Counted from the stretch's first letter, positions 31,422 through 42,032 are shown. The stretch: DNA of 64,000 nucleotides from Marinomonas ostreistagni (GCF_016461785.1 NZ_JAEMUH010000013.1:83018-147017); one strand, 5' to 3'. Numbers and translations: made by a program. Notes: a model not told the origin generated them from the letters alone.

Positions 31422-32687
31422 ATGTCTATGAACGTATTTGATTTAGCTGAAGAAAATTTATCCGACAATGCTGTCATTAAGGTTGTTGGTGTCGGTGGTG
31501 GCGGTGGTAACGCCGTTAAACACATGCTTGAGAGTAATTTGGATGGTGTTGAGTTTATTTGTGCCAACACTGATTCTAAGGCTCTCATTGGCTTAGACTC
31601 AGGGATTACCTTGCAACTTGGTACAACAGTTACTAAGGGCTTAGGCGCAGGAGCGAATCCAAATATTGGTCGTGATTCAGCGCTTGAGGACCAAGAGAAA
31701 ATCACTGAGCTACTTACCGGTGCAGATATGGTGTTTATCACTGCTGGTATGGGTGGTGGTACGGGCACAGGCGCTGCGCCTGTAATTGCTAAGGTAGCCC
31801 GTGAGCTTGGTATTCTTACGGTTGCAGTCGTTACCAAGCCATTTCCATTCGAGGGTCGTCGTCGAGCAAAAGTCGCCGATGAGGGTATTAAAGAGTTGCG
31901 TGACAATGTTGACTCTTTGATTACTGTGCCAAATGAGCGTTTGCTACCAGTTTTAGGTAAAAACATTTCGTTGTTGAAAGCATTTGGTGAGGCTAATAAC
32001 GTTTTGTTAAATGCTGTGCAGGGTATTACCGATTTGATCATGCGCCCAGGTCTGATTAACGTCGACTTTGCTGATGTGCAGACAGTTATGAAAGAAATGG
32101 GGATGGCGATGATGGGCTCTGGCTCAGCGACGGGCGAAGATCGCGCTCGTGTGGCGGCGGAAGCGGCCATTCATAACCCATTGCTAGAAGATATCAATCT
32201 GAAAGGCGCGCGAGGTGTGTTAGTAAACATTACTGCGAACGATGAGGTCGGCCTTTCTGAGTTCACAGAAGTTGGTAATATCATTGAAGAATATGCTTCT
32301 GAAGACGCAACGGTTGTAATTGGCTGTGCGATTGATCCGAGTGTTGGGGAAGAAATGCGTGTCACTGTTGTTGCAACAGGTCTAGAAGGTAAAGGCTCCG
32401 CTGCGCAAATGCAAACGGCTGTGGGCTCTACATTGTCTTCAAGCTCCTCTGCTACTGTTGCTCCTCAGCCAGCTGCGCCAGTTGCAAAACCTGTTGAGTC
32501 TGAGTCAGTATCTGTAAATGTCGTGGCGCAGCCTACTGAGCCGGTTAAACCGCAGGTAACTGAAACTGTCTCTTCAGCGAAGCCTGAAACAAAAAATTCT
32601 GACACCAGCTCAACATCAAATCAGTCAGCTGAGGATAAGTTATCTTATCTTGATATTCCGGCGTTTTTGCGTCGACAAGCTGACTGA
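31422..32687 (+). CDS. ftsZ: Cell division GTPase FtsZ
   Basis: Tubulin homologue forming the Z ring. In the 421 aa, the GTP-binding signature [10 protein letters not shown] lies near residue 108 and the T7-loop catalytic segment N-V-D-F-A-D-V near 210. A variable, Ser/Thr/Pro-rich linker covers about 325-400. The conserved C-terminal peptide [10 protein letters not shown] that binds FtsA and ZipA is intact. It is the last gene of the dense dcw run; a 110-bp gap with a promoter leads to lpxC. Confidence 0.99.
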   Translation: MSMNVFDLAEENLSDNAVIKVVGVGGGGGNAVKHMLESNLDGVEFICANTDSKALIGLDSGITLQLGTTVTKGLGAGANPNIGRDSALEDQEKITELLTGADMVFITAGMGGGTGTGAAPVIAKVARELGILTVAVVTKPFPFEGRRRAKVADEGIKELRDNVDSLITVPNERLLPVLGKNISLLKAFGEANNVLLNAVQGITDLIMRPGLINVDFADVQTVMKEMGMAMMGSGSATGEDRARVAAEAAIHNPLLEDINLKGARGVLVNITANDEVGLSEFTEVGNIIEEYASEDATVVIGCAIDPSVGEEMRVTVVATGLEGKGSAAQMQTAVGSTLSSSSSATVAPQPAAPVAKPVESESVSVNVVAQPTEPVKPQVTETVSSAKPETKNSDTSSTSNQSAEDKLSYLDIPAFLRRQAD

Positions 32688-32729
32688 TAGATGTATTGCG
32701 CAAAAAATGCGCAGCATCTGGTTTGTTAA

Positions 32730-32758
32730 TTGTATAAAACGACACTTGTTGGTATGAT
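32730..32758 (+). promoter_or_regulatory. Sigma70 promoter of lpxC
   Basis: TTGTAT at 32730-32735, a 17-bp spacer, then TATGAT at 32753-32758, about 40 bp before the lpxC ATG. It allows lpxC expression independent of ftsZ. Confidence 0.55.
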
Positions 32759-32797
32759 TCCGGCAAATTTTAACTGTCATCATATTGTAGGAATATA

Positions 32798-33712
32798 ATG
32801 GTACGTCAGCGCACGCTTAAAAACATTATTCGCGCTACCGGAGTGGGTTTGCACTCTGGCGAAAAAGTATATCTAACGCTCAAACCTGCACCTGTGAACA
32901 CGGGGATTGTGTTTGTACGTACAGATTTGGAGCCGCCTGTTGAAATATTGGGCTCTGCTCAATCGGTTGGCACAACAAATTTCGCCACTGCCCTACGTGA
33001 TGGTGAAGTGACAGTAAGTACAGTTGAACATCTATTGTCTGCTATGGCTGGCCTTGGTGTTGATAATTGCTACGTAGAGTTAAGTTCGAGCGAAGTTCCG
33101 CTGATGGATGGAAGTGCAAGCCCATTTGTATTTTTATTGCAATCTGCTGGAATCGAAGAGCAGGAAGCGGCTAAAAAGTTTATTCGTATTAAAAAACCGA
33201 TACGTGTCGATGATGGCGATAAGTATGCTTCTCTTGAGCCTTTTAATGGCTTTCGTCTGTCATTTACGATCGACTTTCAGCACCCTGCAATTGATGAGGA
33301 AGTGCAATTCACTTCAGTTGATTTCTCAACAACAACATTTGTGAAAGAGATTTCACGCGCCCGAACATTCGGTTTTATGAAGGATATTGAATACTTCAAA
33401 AACAACAACTTGGCTCGTGGTGCGAACATGGAAAACGCCGTTGTTCTAGATGATTACAGAGTGCTAAACGATGAAGGTCTTCGCTACCGCGATGAATTAG
33501 TTCGTCATAAGGTTCTTGACGCAATTGGTGATTTGTACCTTCTAGGGCATAGTGTCATTGGTGAATATAAGGCCTTTAAATCGGGTCATGGCTTGAATAA
33601 CAAGCTTCTTCTTGAGCTTCTTCAAAATGAAGAGGCTTGGGAGTATGTTACATTCGAAGAAGATGAGTCGCTCAACCCGATTTCGTTTACGGAATCGGCC
33701 GTAACTGCCTAG
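32798..33712 (+). CDS. lpxC: UDP-3-O-acyl-N-acetylglucosamine deacetylase
   Basis: Zinc amidase catalysing the committed step of lipid A synthesis. The 304 aa start V-R-Q-R-T-L-K, with G-V-G-L-H-S-G near 16-22 and the first zinc His in S-T-V-E-H-L-L-S-A near residue 79. The second zinc site H-K-V-L-D-A-I-G-D lies near 238 and the catalytic His in L-L-G-H-S-V near 252. It is followed by an intrinsic terminator. The C-terminus lacks an obvious FtsH degradation tail comparable to E. coli, though I cannot judge this firmly. Confidence 0.98.
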   Translation: MVRQRTLKNIIRATGVGLHSGEKVYLTLKPAPVNTGIVFVRTDLEPPVEILGSAQSVGTTNFATALRDGEVTVSTVEHLLSAMAGLGVDNCYVELSSSEVPLMDGSASPFVFLLQSAGIEEQEAAKKFIRIKKPIRVDDGDKYASLEPFNGFRLSFTIDFQHPAIDEEVQFTSVDFSTTTFVKEISRARTFGFMKDIEYFKNNNLARGANMENAVVLDDYRVLNDEGLRYRDELVRHKVLDAIGDLYLLGHSVIGEYKAFKSGHGLNNKLLLELLQNEEAWEYVTFEEDESLNPISFTESAVTA

Positions 33713-33727
33713 TTATTGAGCAATAAC

Positions 33728-33758
33728 AAAAAAAGCCAGACATATGTCTGGCTTTTTT
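33728..33758 (+). terminator. Intrinsic terminator of lpxC / dcw region
   Basis: The perfect palindromic stem GCCAGACATATGTCTGGC sits between an A run and a T run, 15 bp past the lpxC stop. Confidence 0.9.
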
Positions 33759-33842
33759 CGTTATATGGGCTTGATAATTCATGTTTTGTAGCTATCTACC
33801 ATGTTAGACTCTAAAACATATAAATTTTAAGTTGTGTATAAA

Positions 33843-36530
33843 ATGTTCGGAACAGTCATTAAGAAAATTGTCGGTACAAAGAATGACCGAGAAGTAAAGC
33901 GCTATAAAAAAGTCGTCTCTCAAATCAACAAGTTAGAAGATTCTTATAAGCAATTGACTGACGATGATTTGATGGCAAAATCTGCCGAGTTTCGGGAGCG
34001 TCTGGCTAAGGGTGAGTCACTTGACTCTCTTTTGCCAGAAGCTTTTGCAACCGTTCGTGAGGCAAGTAGCCGAGTCATGGGGATGCGTCACTTCGACGTG
34101 CAAATGATTGGTGGTATGGTGCTTCATGAAGGTCGTATTGCTGAGATGCGCACAGGTGAAGGTAAAACACTTGTTGCGACGTTGGCTGTATACCTAAATG
34201 CTCTGACGGGTAAAGGTGTGCACGTTGTAACGGTAAACGATTATCTCGCTCGTCGTGATGCAAACTGGATGCGTCCTTTGTACGAATTTCTCGATATGAG
34301 TGTGGGTGTTGTTCATGCTGGTCAAGACCGTGAAGAAAAGCGTGCGGCTTATCAATCAGACATTACCTATGGTACGAACAACGAGTTCGGTTTTGATTAT
34401 CTTCGTGACAATATGGTTTTCCGTATGGAGGATCGTATGCAGCGTGAATTGGCATTCGCTGTTGTCGATGAGGTTGACTCGATTCTAATTGATGAGGCTC
34501 GAACGCCGCTTATTATTTCTGGTGCTGTTGAAGACAGTTCAGAGCAATACCGAAAAATTAATACCCTAGCCCCATTGCTTGTAAAACAAGAGGAAGAGGG
34601 AGAGGAAGTTGGTCATTATACATTTGATGAGTCCCAGCGAAATGTTGAGCTGACCGAAAATGGCCACCAGTTTGTTGAAGCATGGCTTGTTGAGCAAGGC
34701 ATGCTAGAAGAAGGCGATAGCCTTTATGCGGCAAGCAATTTACAGCTATTGCATCACGTATACGCTTGTTTGCGAGCTCATGTTGTCTTTAAGAAAAACA
34801 TCGATTATGTCGTTCAAGGTGGTCAAGTAGTTATTGTTGATGAACACACTGGTCGAACAATGGCTGGTCGACGTTGGTCTGAAGGTATTCACCAGGCTGT
34901 TGAAGCTAAAGAAGGTGTTGATATTCAGGCGGAAAGTCAAACTCTTGCATCGACAACCTTTCAAAATTACTTCCGTTTGTATGAAAAACTGTCTGGCATG
35001 ACGGGGACGGCAGATACCGAGGCATTTGAGTTTCAGCAAATTTATGCTTTGTCGGTTATCGTTATTCCAACCAATAACCCAGTTCAGCGTAAAGATTTTA
35101 ACGATTTAATCTTTATGACAACGGAAGAAAAGTTCGAAGCGATTGTTAAGGACATTGAAGAAAATGTCCAAAATGGTCGTCCAGTACTGGTCGGTACCGC
35201 TTCGATTGAGTACTCGGAGTTGTTATCTGGCTTCTTAGAGAAAAAAGGCGTTAAGCATAACGTATTGAACGCAAAGCAGCATGATCGTGAAGCGGATATC
35301 GTGGCTGAAGCTGGTCGTCCAGGTGCGGTGACTATTGCTACTAACATGGCTGGCCGTGGTACGGACATTGTGTTGGGCGGAAACTTGCAAGTTGAGTTAG
35401 CTCAACTTGGTGATGAGGCGACTGAAGATCAAAAAGAGGCCCTCAAAGCAGATTGGCAAACTCGTCATGAGGCAGTTTTGGCTGCAGGTGGTCTGCACAT
35501 TATTGGTACTGAGCGTCACGAGTCACGTCGTATTGATAATCAGCTTCGTGGACGAGCTGGTCGTCAAGGTGACGTCGGTTCCTCTCGCTTCTACTTATCT
35601 CTTGAAGATAATCTAATGCGCATTTTTATGTCTGACCGTATCAAGAAAATGATGCAGGCTTTAGGTATGGAAAAAGGTGAAGCAATCGAACATAAAATGG
35701 TATCGAATGCTATTGAGAAGGCTCAGCGCAAGGTAGAAGGTCGTAACTTTGACATTCGTAAGCAATTGCTTGAATACGACGATGTCGCTAATGATCAGCG
35801 TCAAGTGATCTATCGACAGCGCTACGACATGATGTCTTCGGATGATTTATCTGAAGCGATTCAATCTATGCGCGAAGAAGTTGTTTCTGGCTTAATCGAT
35901 GAGTACATCCCGCCGCAAAGTATTTTTGATCAGTGGGATCTTGAAGGGCTAGAAGAGCGTATTCGCAATGAATTCGGTTTGGAGCTAGCGATTCAGCAAT
36001 GGGTAGCAGAAGACAAGAAGCTTTATGAAGAGCCTTTGCGTGAAAAGATTCTGCAGGCTTTTGTGGATGATTATGCAGCTAAAGAGGCGGTTGCTGGAGC
36101 AGAAGGTCTTCGTAATTTTGAGAAGCAGGTTCTACTGCAGGTTCTCGACACGCTTTGGAAAGAGCACCTTCAAACAATGGACATGCTGCGACAAGGTATT
36201 CACCTTCGTGGGTATGCTCAGAAAAACCCTAAGCAAGAATACAAGCGCGAAGCGTTTGAGTTGTTCCAAGGGTTGCTTGAGCAAATTAAGTTTGAAGTGA
36301 TTCAAGTTGTTACTCGTGTAAAAGTTCAGTCTGCTGAAGAAGCTGAAAAGATTGAAGCGGCTCGTCGTGAGCAGGCTGCTAAAACAACAGTAACCACTAA
36401 TGTGTCTGATTCTACCGACGGTCAATCGTCTGCAAGTCAAGCGGGTGATGTGCCTAGAGTAGGTCGTAATGAGCCTTGTCCATGTGGATCAGGTAAGAAA
36501 TACAAGCAATGTCACGGTAGTTTAGTTTAG
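33843..36530 (+). CDS. secA: Protein translocase ATPase SecA
   Basis: Motor ATPase of the general secretory pathway, at the cytoplasmic face of SecYEG. The Walker A motif M-R-T-G-E-G-K-T near residue 103, the D-E-V-D helicase box near 210 and the R-G-T-D-I / G-R-A-G-R-Q-G motif VI region are present. A C-terminal zinc/SecB-binding tail reads [13 protein letters not shown]. The preferred start is ATG 33843 (M-F-G-T-V-I-K-K, 895 aa), the family-like N-terminus; GTG 33834 would add three residues. Confidence 0.98.
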   Translation: MFGTVIKKIVGTKNDREVKRYKKVVSQINKLEDSYKQLTDDDLMAKSAEFRERLAKGESLDSLLPEAFATVREASSRVMGMRHFDVQMIGGMVLHEGRIAEMRTGEGKTLVATLAVYLNALTGKGVHVVTVNDYLARRDANWMRPLYEFLDMSVGVVHAGQDREEKRAAYQSDITYGTNNEFGFDYLRDNMVFRMEDRMQRELAFAVVDEVDSILIDEARTPLIISGAVEDSSEQYRKINTLAPLLVKQEEEGEEVGHYTFDESQRNVELTENGHQFVEAWLVEQGMLEEGDSLYAASNLQLLHHVYACLRAHVVFKKNIDYVVQGGQVVIVDEHTGRTMAGRRWSEGIHQAVEAKEGVDIQAESQTLASTTFQNYFRLYEKLSGMTGTADTEAFEFQQIYALSVIVIPTNNPVQRKDFNDLIFMTTEEKFEAIVKDIEENVQNGRPVLVGTASIEYSELLSGFLEKKGVKHNVLNAKQHDREADIVAEAGRPGAVTIATNMAGRGTDIVLGGNLQVELAQLGDEATEDQKEALKADWQTRHEAVLAAGGLHIIGTERHESRRIDNQLRGRAGRQGDVGSSRFYLSLEDNLMRIFMSDRIKKMMQALGMEKGEAIEHKMVSNAIEKAQRKVEGRNFDIRKQLLEYDDVANDQRQVIYRQRYDMMSSDDLSEAIQSMREEVVSGLIDEYIPPQSIFDQWDLEGLEERIRNEFGLELAIQQWVAEDKKLYEEPLREKILQAFVDDYAAKEAVAGAEGLRNFEKQVLLQVLDTLWKEHLQTMDMLRQGIHLRGYAQKNPKQEYKREAFELFQGLLEQIKFEVIQVVTRVKVQSAEEAEKIEAARREQAAKTTVTTNVSDSTDGQSSASQAGDVPRVGRNEPCPCGSGKKYKQCHGSLV

Positions 36531-36557
36531 TCATTTAGTTTAGAGCGAGAGGCCAAT

Positions 36558-37778
36558 ATGGCAGTTGGATTAGGTTCTTTTCCTGTGATCCCTTCGATTG
36601 AAGGTGTTCGTTTTGCAGCGATGGAAGCAGGTATAAAAAAAGCAAACAAAAAAGATGTTGTAGTCTTTGAGTTGGCCGAAGGCTCCGCGGTAGCGGGTGT
36701 TTTCACGCAGAATCAATTCTGTGCAGCTCCAGTTCGAGTTTGTCGCGAGCATCTCGCCAAGGCTAAGCCTCGCTATCTTGTGATTAATACTGGTAATGCA
36801 AATGCTGGTACGGGTAAATCAGGTATGCAAAATGCTTTGCATACCTGTGAGACGCTAGCGAATCTAACGGGAGTGGCTCTTGAGCAAGTGTTGCCTTTCT
36901 CAACGGGAGTGATTGGTGAGCCATTGCCGGTCTCTAAAATTACCAGTGTTTTACCAAATGCTCTGACTTCTCTTACTTCAGAAGGTTGGGAGAATGTAGG
37001 GCGCGGTATTATGACAACTGATACCTTGCCCAAAGGTGCTTTCCGTCAAATTGAGCTAGCGGGTGAAACTATCACCATTGGTGGTATTTCAAAAGGGGCT
37101 GGCATGATTCGCCCAAATATGGCGACTATGCTGGGCTTTGTTTTCACGGATGCTGCAGTAGACCCATTGGCATTGCAGGCATTATTGGCTCAAACCACTA
37201 ATCAGAGCTTTAATAGAATTACCATCGATAGTGATACGTCTACAAATGACTCTTGTATTGCTGTTGCAACAGGAAAGGCTGCTAATCCTGAAATCACAGA
37301 TTTTGTACATGGCGACGGAGCTAAGTTTGCTCAGGCTTTTCTTGAGGTGATGCAAGAGCTTGCTCATGCCATTGTTCGTGATGGAGAAGGGGCGACAAAG
37401 TTTGTCACAGTAGAAGTGAAAGGCGCAAAAGTTCAATCTGATGCCACGAAGACAGCATTTGAAATTGCGCATTCCCCACTCGTTAAAACAGCCTTATTTG
37501 CATCAGATCCAAACTGGGGTCGTATCTTGGCGGTTGTAGGTCGTGCGGGGGTGGAAAACCTAAATGTTGATACAGTATCTCTGTCAATTAATGGTTGTGA
37601 GATTGCTCGTGAGGGCGGTCGCTCTCCTGAATACAATGAAGAGGCAGGTCAGTTAGCAATGAATCCAGAAGAGATTCATATAGTCGTGGACCTTGGTGCA
37701 GGTGAGGCGTCAGACACGGTTTGGACGACTGATTTCTCACACGAATACGTAACGATTAATGCAGAGTACCGCACTTAA
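36558..37778 (+). CDS. argJ: Bifunctional glutamate N-acetyltransferase/amino-acid acetyltransferase ArgJ
   Basis: Arginine synthesis enzyme recycling the acetyl group from N-acetylornithine to glutamate. The 406-aa precursor self-cleaves between Ala and Thr; the A-T-M-L motif is present in M-I-R-P-N-M-A-T-M-L-G-F near residue 190, so processing into alpha and beta chains is expected. The C-terminus ends N-A-E-Y-R-T, typical of the family. It starts with ATG 27 bp after secA and abuts mutT. Confidence 0.97.
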   Translation: MAVGLGSFPVIPSIEGVRFAAMEAGIKKANKKDVVVFELAEGSAVAGVFTQNQFCAAPVRVCREHLAKAKPRYLVINTGNANAGTGKSGMQNALHTCETLANLTGVALEQVLPFSTGVIGEPLPVSKITSVLPNALTSLTSEGWENVGRGIMTTDTLPKGAFRQIELAGETITIGGISKGAGMIRPNMATMLGFVFTDAAVDPLALQALLAQTTNQSFNRITIDSDTSTNDSCIAVATGKAANPEITDFVHGDGAKFAQAFLEVMQELAHAIVRDGEGATKFVTVEVKGAKVQSDATKTAFEIAHSPLVKTALFASDPNWGRILAVVGRAGVENLNVDTVSLSINGCEIAREGGRSPEYNEEAGQLAMNPEEIHIVVDLGAGEASDTVWTTDFSHEYVTINAEYRT

Positions 37779-38158
37779 TGGTGATACGAGTGGCAGCGGG
37801 CATTATCATGCGTGATGACCAAGTGTTTATTGCGCTACGCTCGCAAGATAAGCACCAAGGGGGCTGCTGGGAGTTTCCAGGTGGTAAAGTTGAAATGGGT
37901 GAAGAACCTGATACTGCTTTGGCTCGTGAATTGGCAGAGGAGTGTGGTATTGCTGTTCAGGAGTCAGCGCCTTTTAAACTGATTCGACATGATTACTCGG
38001 ACAAGTCGGTAGAGTTGCACTTTTTTTTGGTGACAGGCTTTAGTGGTGAGCCACACGGTAAAGAGGGTCAAGAAGTTGCGTGGGTTCCACGTCAAGAGCT
38101 TGGGCGATATACTTTTCCTGAGGCTAATGTTCCGATTGTTCAGGCGATGCTGGCATAG
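37778..38158 (+). CDS. mutT: MutT-type Nudix hydrolase (8-oxo-dGTP diphosphatase)
   Basis: The 126-aa Nudix protein removes oxidised dGTP from the nucleotide pool. The complete Nudix box G-x5-E-x7-R-E-L-x-E-E-x-G is visible from G-G-K-V-E-M-G-E to R-E-L-A-E-E-C-G at about residues 35-57. The position after secA-argJ matches MutT in related gammaproteobacteria. It lacks the C-terminal thiamine-phosphate synthase-like domain that some homologues carry. Its ATG shares a base with the argJ stop. Confidence 0.92.
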   Translation: MVIRVAAGIIMRDDQVFIALRSQDKHQGGCWEFPGGKVEMGEEPDTALARELAEECGIAVQESAPFKLIRHDYSDKSVELHFFLVTGFSGEPHGKEGQEVAWVPRQELGRYTFPEANVPIVQAMLA

Positions 38159-38174
38159 CAATGTTTAGTAAATC

Positions 38175-38199
38175 AAAACGGCCTTTACGGCCGTTTTTT
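38175..38199 (+). terminator. Intrinsic terminator of mutT (bidirectional)
   Basis: The stem AAACGGCC/GGCCGTTT with loop TTTAC and flanking A/T runs lies between the convergent mutT and two-receiver genes. Confidence 0.88.
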
Positions 38200-38204
38200 A
38201 TTGT

Positions 38205-39002
38205 CTAGTCTAAAATTTTATGTAATAAAATTCTTAGAGTTTCGGGTTCAAATACTTTATCACAAATGGCGTCTACACCCTCTTGAGTGATGTTTGCTAG
38301 TTGAGGTTGATCTGCATTTGAGGCAACCATCAGAACAGGTATATGTGATAGATGTTCAGTCATTCGAATGGTGTGAGTGAATTCAATGCCGTCCATTTCA
38401 GGCATGTTGTAATCTGTGATGACTAAGTCATAAGCCTCATCATTCATTAATGTAATGGCATCGGATCCATTTGCAGCGACATCAATATTAGTAATCCCCA
38501 TTTTCTCTAACACACGCGTAATATGCTTTTGAGCCAATCGGCTATCATCGACAATCAGTACTTGCATTTCGTGCGGGTCGATCAGCTCTAGATCGATTTC
38601 TTGCTCAATACTTAGATCAAGCGTTGCGTTAATCGCACGTTGAAGGTCTTTCATGGCGAAAGGTTTTGGTAGTATTGCTATGACGCCGGCTTGCCTCAAT
38701 GTTTCGAGTTGAGCTCGATTTCGCTCACTGGAAACTAGCATAAAATGAATGTGCTCGGTATCTGGGTGCTTTTTCACCAGTGTAACTAGAGTCTCTGCTG
38801 TGCCGTCAGGTAAGTACATGGCGGAAACGATCAGGTCGGGTTCGTTTTCTTTAATTGAGTAAATGGCTGATTTGACTGAATCGGCAAAATACAAATGTCT
38901 TACACCCGTTTCTTCTAGTGCTTTCTGTATGATTTTCTGCTGTGTGGAAGACGGTTCTACCAAAAGAATCGAAAGCTCTTCCGATGATGGCATTAGCTCC
39001 AT
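38205..39002 (-). CDS. Stand-alone tandem receiver protein (first receiver degenerate)
   Basis: The 265 aa consist of two CheY-like receiver domains and no output domain. Receiver 2 (about 145-265) is complete: D152/D153, phosphoacceptor D197 in I-T-D-Y-N-M-P, and K249. Receiver 1 (about 10-128) has Ser60 where the phospho-Asp should be and only E16 in the acidic pocket, though K113 of the P-K-P motif is retained. It is probably a pseudo-receiver. The partner kinase is not adjacent. The protein may act by protein contact as a phosphorylation-controlled adaptor or sink. It is divergent from the parvulin gene. Confidence 0.88.
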   Translation of the reverse strand: MELMPSSEELSILLVEPSSTQQKIIQKALEETGVRHLYFADSVKSAIYSIKENEPDLIVSAMYLPDGTAETLVTLVKKHPDTEHIHFMLVSSERNRAQLETLRQAGVIAILPKPFAMKDLQRAINATLDLSIEQEIDLELIDPHEMQVLIVDDSRLAQKHITRVLEKMGITNIDVAANGSDAITLMNDEAYDLVITDYNMPEMDGIEFTHTIRMTEHLSHIPVLMVASNADQPQLANITQEGVDAICDKVFEPETLRILLHKILD

Positions 39003-39091
39003 GTTATCCTCTTAAGTTAAACAAGTTATACTGTCGAATGTACCACAGCTTTTGCTGTGAATGTTTAAAATGAGTCATGAAAGAGGTCACT

Positions 39092-39370
39092 ATGGCGACA
39101 GCGAGTGCATGCCATATTTTGGTAAAGACTAAGCAGGAAGCGGAAGAACTAAAAAATAAGTTAGATAAAGGGGCTGATTTTCATCAATTAGCAAAGAAAT
39201 TCTCAACCTGTCCATCCGGTAAAAAGGGTGGGGATTTAGGAGAGTTTCGGAAAGGGGATATGGTGGGGCCGTTTGATAAAGCGGTGTTTACCGGTCCTTT
39301 GCTAAAAATTCAGGGTCCTGTGAAAACCAAATTTGGTTTTCACCTCATTAAAGTGCTTTATCGTTCATAA
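39092..39370 (+). CDS. ppiC: Parvulin-type peptidyl-prolyl cis-trans isomerase PpiC
   Basis: A single-domain cytoplasmic parvulin of 92 aa with the hallmark H-I-L-V-K near residue 9, a central F-x-x-L-A-K-x-F-S-x-C-P-S-G-x-x-G-G-D-L-G-x-F block and C-terminal [11 protein letters not shown] 39092 is preferred over ATG 39077 because AGAGGTC sits just upstream of it and the length then matches E. coli PpiC. No signal peptide is present. Confidence 0.94.
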   Translation: MATASACHILVKTKQEAEELKNKLDKGADFHQLAKKFSTCPSGKKGGDLGEFRKGDMVGPFDKAVFTGPLLKIQGPVKTKFGFHLIKVLYRS

Positions 39371-39388
39371 ATTAAGGGTCGTATAGTT

Positions 39389-39811
39389 ATGAAAATCACA
39401 GAATTGTCACCTCAATACTCTGTTTCGCCTCAAATTGTTTTGCCGGATGTCGCTGAATTAAAGCGTTTGGGTTTTGATGTAGTGGTTAATAACCGTCCTG
39501 ATGGGGAGTCTGATGATCAGCCATCGAGTGATCAGGTCAAGCGAGAGGTTGAGGAAGCAGGTCTGCGATATGTTTATAATCCGATAAATTTAAATAACCT
39601 CTCGGTGGCTGAAGTATCGACTCAAAATGAGTTGATTCAGTCAAGCGATAAAGTGTTTGCTTATTGTCGTACTGGTACTCGATCATCAGTACTATGGGTT
39701 CTTGCACTACATAATGACAATGTTAGCTTCGATAACCTATTTACAAAGGTGCTTGAAAAAGGCTTTGATTTAAATCGTTGTTTGCCGGCCATGCAGCCAC
39801 TTAAAAAGTGA
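39389..39811 (+). CDS. DUF442 / beta-lactamase-hydrolase-like phosphatase-fold protein
   Basis: The 140-aa protein of the TIGR01244 (Blh-like) family is related to dual-specificity phosphatase and rhodanese folds. The Cys loop Y-C-R-T-G-T-R-S near residue 91 matches C-x5-R, and the N-terminal half has N-N-R-P-D-G-E-S-D-D-Q-P-S, a family hallmark. The enzymatic role is unsettled: some relatives are fused to metallo-beta-lactamase-fold sulfide-oxidation proteins. Here it is free-standing, 18 bp after ppiC, with a terminator following. Confidence 0.8.
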   Translation: MKITELSPQYSVSPQIVLPDVAELKRLGFDVVVNNRPDGESDDQPSSDQVKREVEEAGLRYVYNPINLNNLSVAEVSTQNELIQSSDKVFAYCRTGTRSSVLWVLALHNDNVSFDNLFTKVLEKGFDLNRCLPAMQPLKK

Positions 39812-39830
39812 TATTGCTTTATCTTTTTAC

Positions 39831-39857
39831 AAAAGCTCGTTCAGCGGGCTTTTTTTG
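39831..39857 (+). terminator. Intrinsic terminator after the DUF442 gene
   Basis: AAAGCTCG pairs with CGGGCTTT (one G-U) around TTCAG, ending in seven T. Confidence 0.75.
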
Positions 39858-39945
39858 TGCTTTAGAGTCATAAGAGGGTCGAATATCATATAGGTCAATA
39901 GAGTTTATTTTAGTAAACTTGTGAAGCGTAAAGGAGAAAACACTG

Positions 39946-40557
39946 ATGGTAAGTAGACCTTCATTAGAAACTGCAACCGCTTCTGATCCAGATCATTTCG
40001 TTGAGCCGCTTGAACTTGGTAAGCGTGTCAAAGAGATTCGTCTGACAAAAGGTTGGACATTAGAGGAAGTAAGTAAGCGAACAGGTATCGCGCGCTCTAC
40101 CTTATCAAAAATTGAAAATGATCAAGTTTCACCTAGTTTTGCCATTGTACAAAAGCTAATTGGTGGTCTTGGTATGGACCTGCCTCAGTTATTTGTCGAA
40201 GCTCAAGAGCACTCGATGGCGGGGCGCAGAGATATTACACGCTCAGGTGAGGGGGAGCCGCATCCTACGGCTACCTATGAGCATGAATTGCTAAGCTATT
40301 CTATAAGTCGAAAGAAAATGGTGCCTTTTAAAACCATTGTTAGAGCTCGTAATTTTTCAGAGTTCAAGGAATGGGTGCGCCATGACGGAGAAGAATTTCT
40401 CTTGGTTTTATCGGGCAGCGTGGTATTTTATTCAGAGTTCTATGAGCCAGTAGAACTGAATGAAGGGGACAGTGTGTATTACGATGCGACAATGGGTCAT
40501 ATTGTTGTGTCTTTGTCTCCTGAAGATGCGCAGATTTTGTGGGTTGTTGCCCGCTAA
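39946..40557 (+). CDS. XRE-family transcriptional regulator with C-terminal cupin domain
   Basis: The 203-aa protein has an N-terminal helix-turn-helix (about 25-80, with G-W-T-L-E-E-V-S-K-R-T-G-I-A-R-S-T-L-S-K-I-E) and a C-terminal cupin-2 domain (about 125-200), presumably a small-ligand sensor. This architecture is common among regulators of amino-acid, polyamine or sulfur metabolism. A near-complete ribosome binding site AAAGGAG precedes the ATG. It lies 36 bp upstream of the class II DAHP synthase gene, so it might sense an aromatic-pathway signal; that link is only contextual. Confidence 0.88.
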   Translation: MVSRPSLETATASDPDHFVEPLELGKRVKEIRLTKGWTLEEVSKRTGIARSTLSKIENDQVSPSFAIVQKLIGGLGMDLPQLFVEAQEHSMAGRRDITRSGEGEPHPTATYEHELLSYSISRKKMVPFKTIVRARNFSEFKEWVRHDGEEFLLVLSGSVVFYSEFYEPVELNEGDSVYYDATMGHIVVSLSPEDAQILWVVAR

Positions 40558-40593
40558 CTGTAGTAAGAAAGATAAATACAATAAGAGGTATAA

Positions 40594-41943
40594 ATGCCTA
40601 ATTCATGGGACGTACAGAGCTGGCGTCAGAAAACGGCTTTGCAACAACCGGAGTACCCTAATGCCGAAGCATTATTGGGAGTTGAGCAAACATTGTCTGC
40701 GATGCCACCATTGGTATTTGCTGGAGAGGCGCGTCAATTGCGTGCAGATCTTGCCCTGGTAGCACAAGGTAAAGCCTTTTTGCTTCAAGGTGGCGACTGT
40801 GCTGAAAGCTTTGCGGAGTTTGCGGCGAATAACATTCGCGATACCTTTAAAGTGTTGCTGCAAATGGCAGTTGTGATGACCTATGCAGGTAAGTGTCCGG
40901 TTGTAAAAGTTGGGCGGATGGCTGGTCAGTTTGCCAAACCAAGATCTTCTGGTTCCGAGACTGTGAATGGGGTGGAGTTGCCGAGTTATCGTGGTGATAT
41001 TATTAATGGCATCGAGTTTGATGAGTCTGCTCGCATCCCGGATCCTGAGCGTTTGGTGAAAGTGTATAACCAAAGTGCTGCGACCATGAACTTGCTGCGT
41101 GCTTTTTCCCAAGGTGGTTTTGCGGACTTGCATCAAGTACACCAATGGAACTTAGATTTTATTAGTTCGAGCCCTGCGGGTGAGCGTTATAAAGCGATTG
41201 CGGATAAGATTGATGACGCACTTCAATTCATGGAAGCATGTGGGCTCGGTGCAGGGACTTCTCAATTCAGAGAGACTTCTTTCTATACCTCTCATGAGGC
41301 ATTGTTGTTGCCATACGAGCAGGCGCTGACTCGCCAGGACAGTTTGACCGGTAAGTGGTACGACTGCTCTGCACACATGCTATGGATTGGCGATCGAACG
41401 CGTCAGATTGATGGGGCGCATGTGGAGTTCCTGCGTGGTGTCCATAACCCAATTGGTGTTAAAGCTGGTCCATCAATGGACCCTGAGGATCTAATCCGTC
41501 TTTGCGACATTTTGAACCCAAATAATGAAGAAGGGCGCTTAAACGTCATTGTTCGTATGGGGGCTGATAAAGTTGCTGATGGTATGCCAAACCTAATTCG
41601 TGCTATTGAGCGCGAAGGTAAAAAAGTGGTGTGGAGCAGTGATCCGATGCATGGTAATACTGTCAAGGCGAGTACAGGGTATAAGACTCGTAAAGTTGAC
41701 GATGTGTTACGTGAAGTGCAGCAGTTTTTCGAGGTGCATAAAGCTGAAGGAACCTATCCAGGTGGCGTGCATTTTGAGATGACTGGACAAAATGTTACGG
41801 AGTGTGTGGGTGGCGCTTTCCAGGTGACCGAAGCGGATCTGGCTAATCGTTATCACACTCATTGTGATCCGCGTTTAAATGCAGATCAGTCTTTAGAGTT
41901 AGCGTTTATGATTTCTGAGACGCTTAAAAAAGCGCGTGCATAG
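40594..41943 (+). CDS. Class II 3-deoxy-7-phosphoheptulonate synthase (DAHP synthase)
   Basis: First enzyme of the shikimate pathway, condensing PEP and erythrose-4-phosphate. The 449 aa start W-D-V-Q-S-W-R with [11 protein letters not shown] near residue 65, followed by K-P-R-S, all hallmarks of the plant/class II type rather than AroF/G/H. The metal-binding Cys of the G-D-C motif, G-A-D-K and D-P-M-H-G-N are visible. It lacks the long N-terminal regulatory extension seen in some class II enzymes. It may be co-transcribed with the XRE-cupin gene; a strong terminator follows. Confidence 0.95.
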   Translation: MPNSWDVQSWRQKTALQQPEYPNAEALLGVEQTLSAMPPLVFAGEARQLRADLALVAQGKAFLLQGGDCAESFAEFAANNIRDTFKVLLQMAVVMTYAGKCPVVKVGRMAGQFAKPRSSGSETVNGVELPSYRGDIINGIEFDESARIPDPERLVKVYNQSAATMNLLRAFSQGGFADLHQVHQWNLDFISSSPAGERYKAIADKIDDALQFMEACGLGAGTSQFRETSFYTSHEALLLPYEQALTRQDSLTGKWYDCSAHMLWIGDRTRQIDGAHVEFLRGVHNPIGVKAGPSMDPEDLIRLCDILNPNNEEGRLNVIVRMGADKVADGMPNLIRAIEREGKKVVWSSDPMHGNTVKASTGYKTRKVDDVLREVQQFFEVHKAEGTYPGGVHFEMTGQNVTECVGGAFQVTEADLANRYHTHCDPRLNADQSLELAFMISETLKKARA

Positions 41944-41960
41944 TTAGATATTTAGTTTAT

Positions 41961-42004
41961 AAAAAAGCCCCCTTGGTGACTGAGTTACCGAGGGGGCTTT
42001 TTAG
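41961..42004 (+). terminator. Bidirectional intrinsic terminator between DAHP synthase and GIY-YIG genes
   Basis: AAAAAAGCCCCCT pairs with AGGGGGCTTTTTT across a 17-nt loop. A and T tracts on both sides allow use by both convergent genes. Confidence 0.9.
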
Positions 42005-42032
42005 TTTGATTGCTACTTAAGGCGGTTCAGTC

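Noticed and set aside
31403..32170. 255-aa open frame antisense to ftsZ
   Set aside because: Lies wholly opposite the conserved ftsZ frame, is Ser/Pro-rich without any motif, and arises from codon bias of ftsZ.
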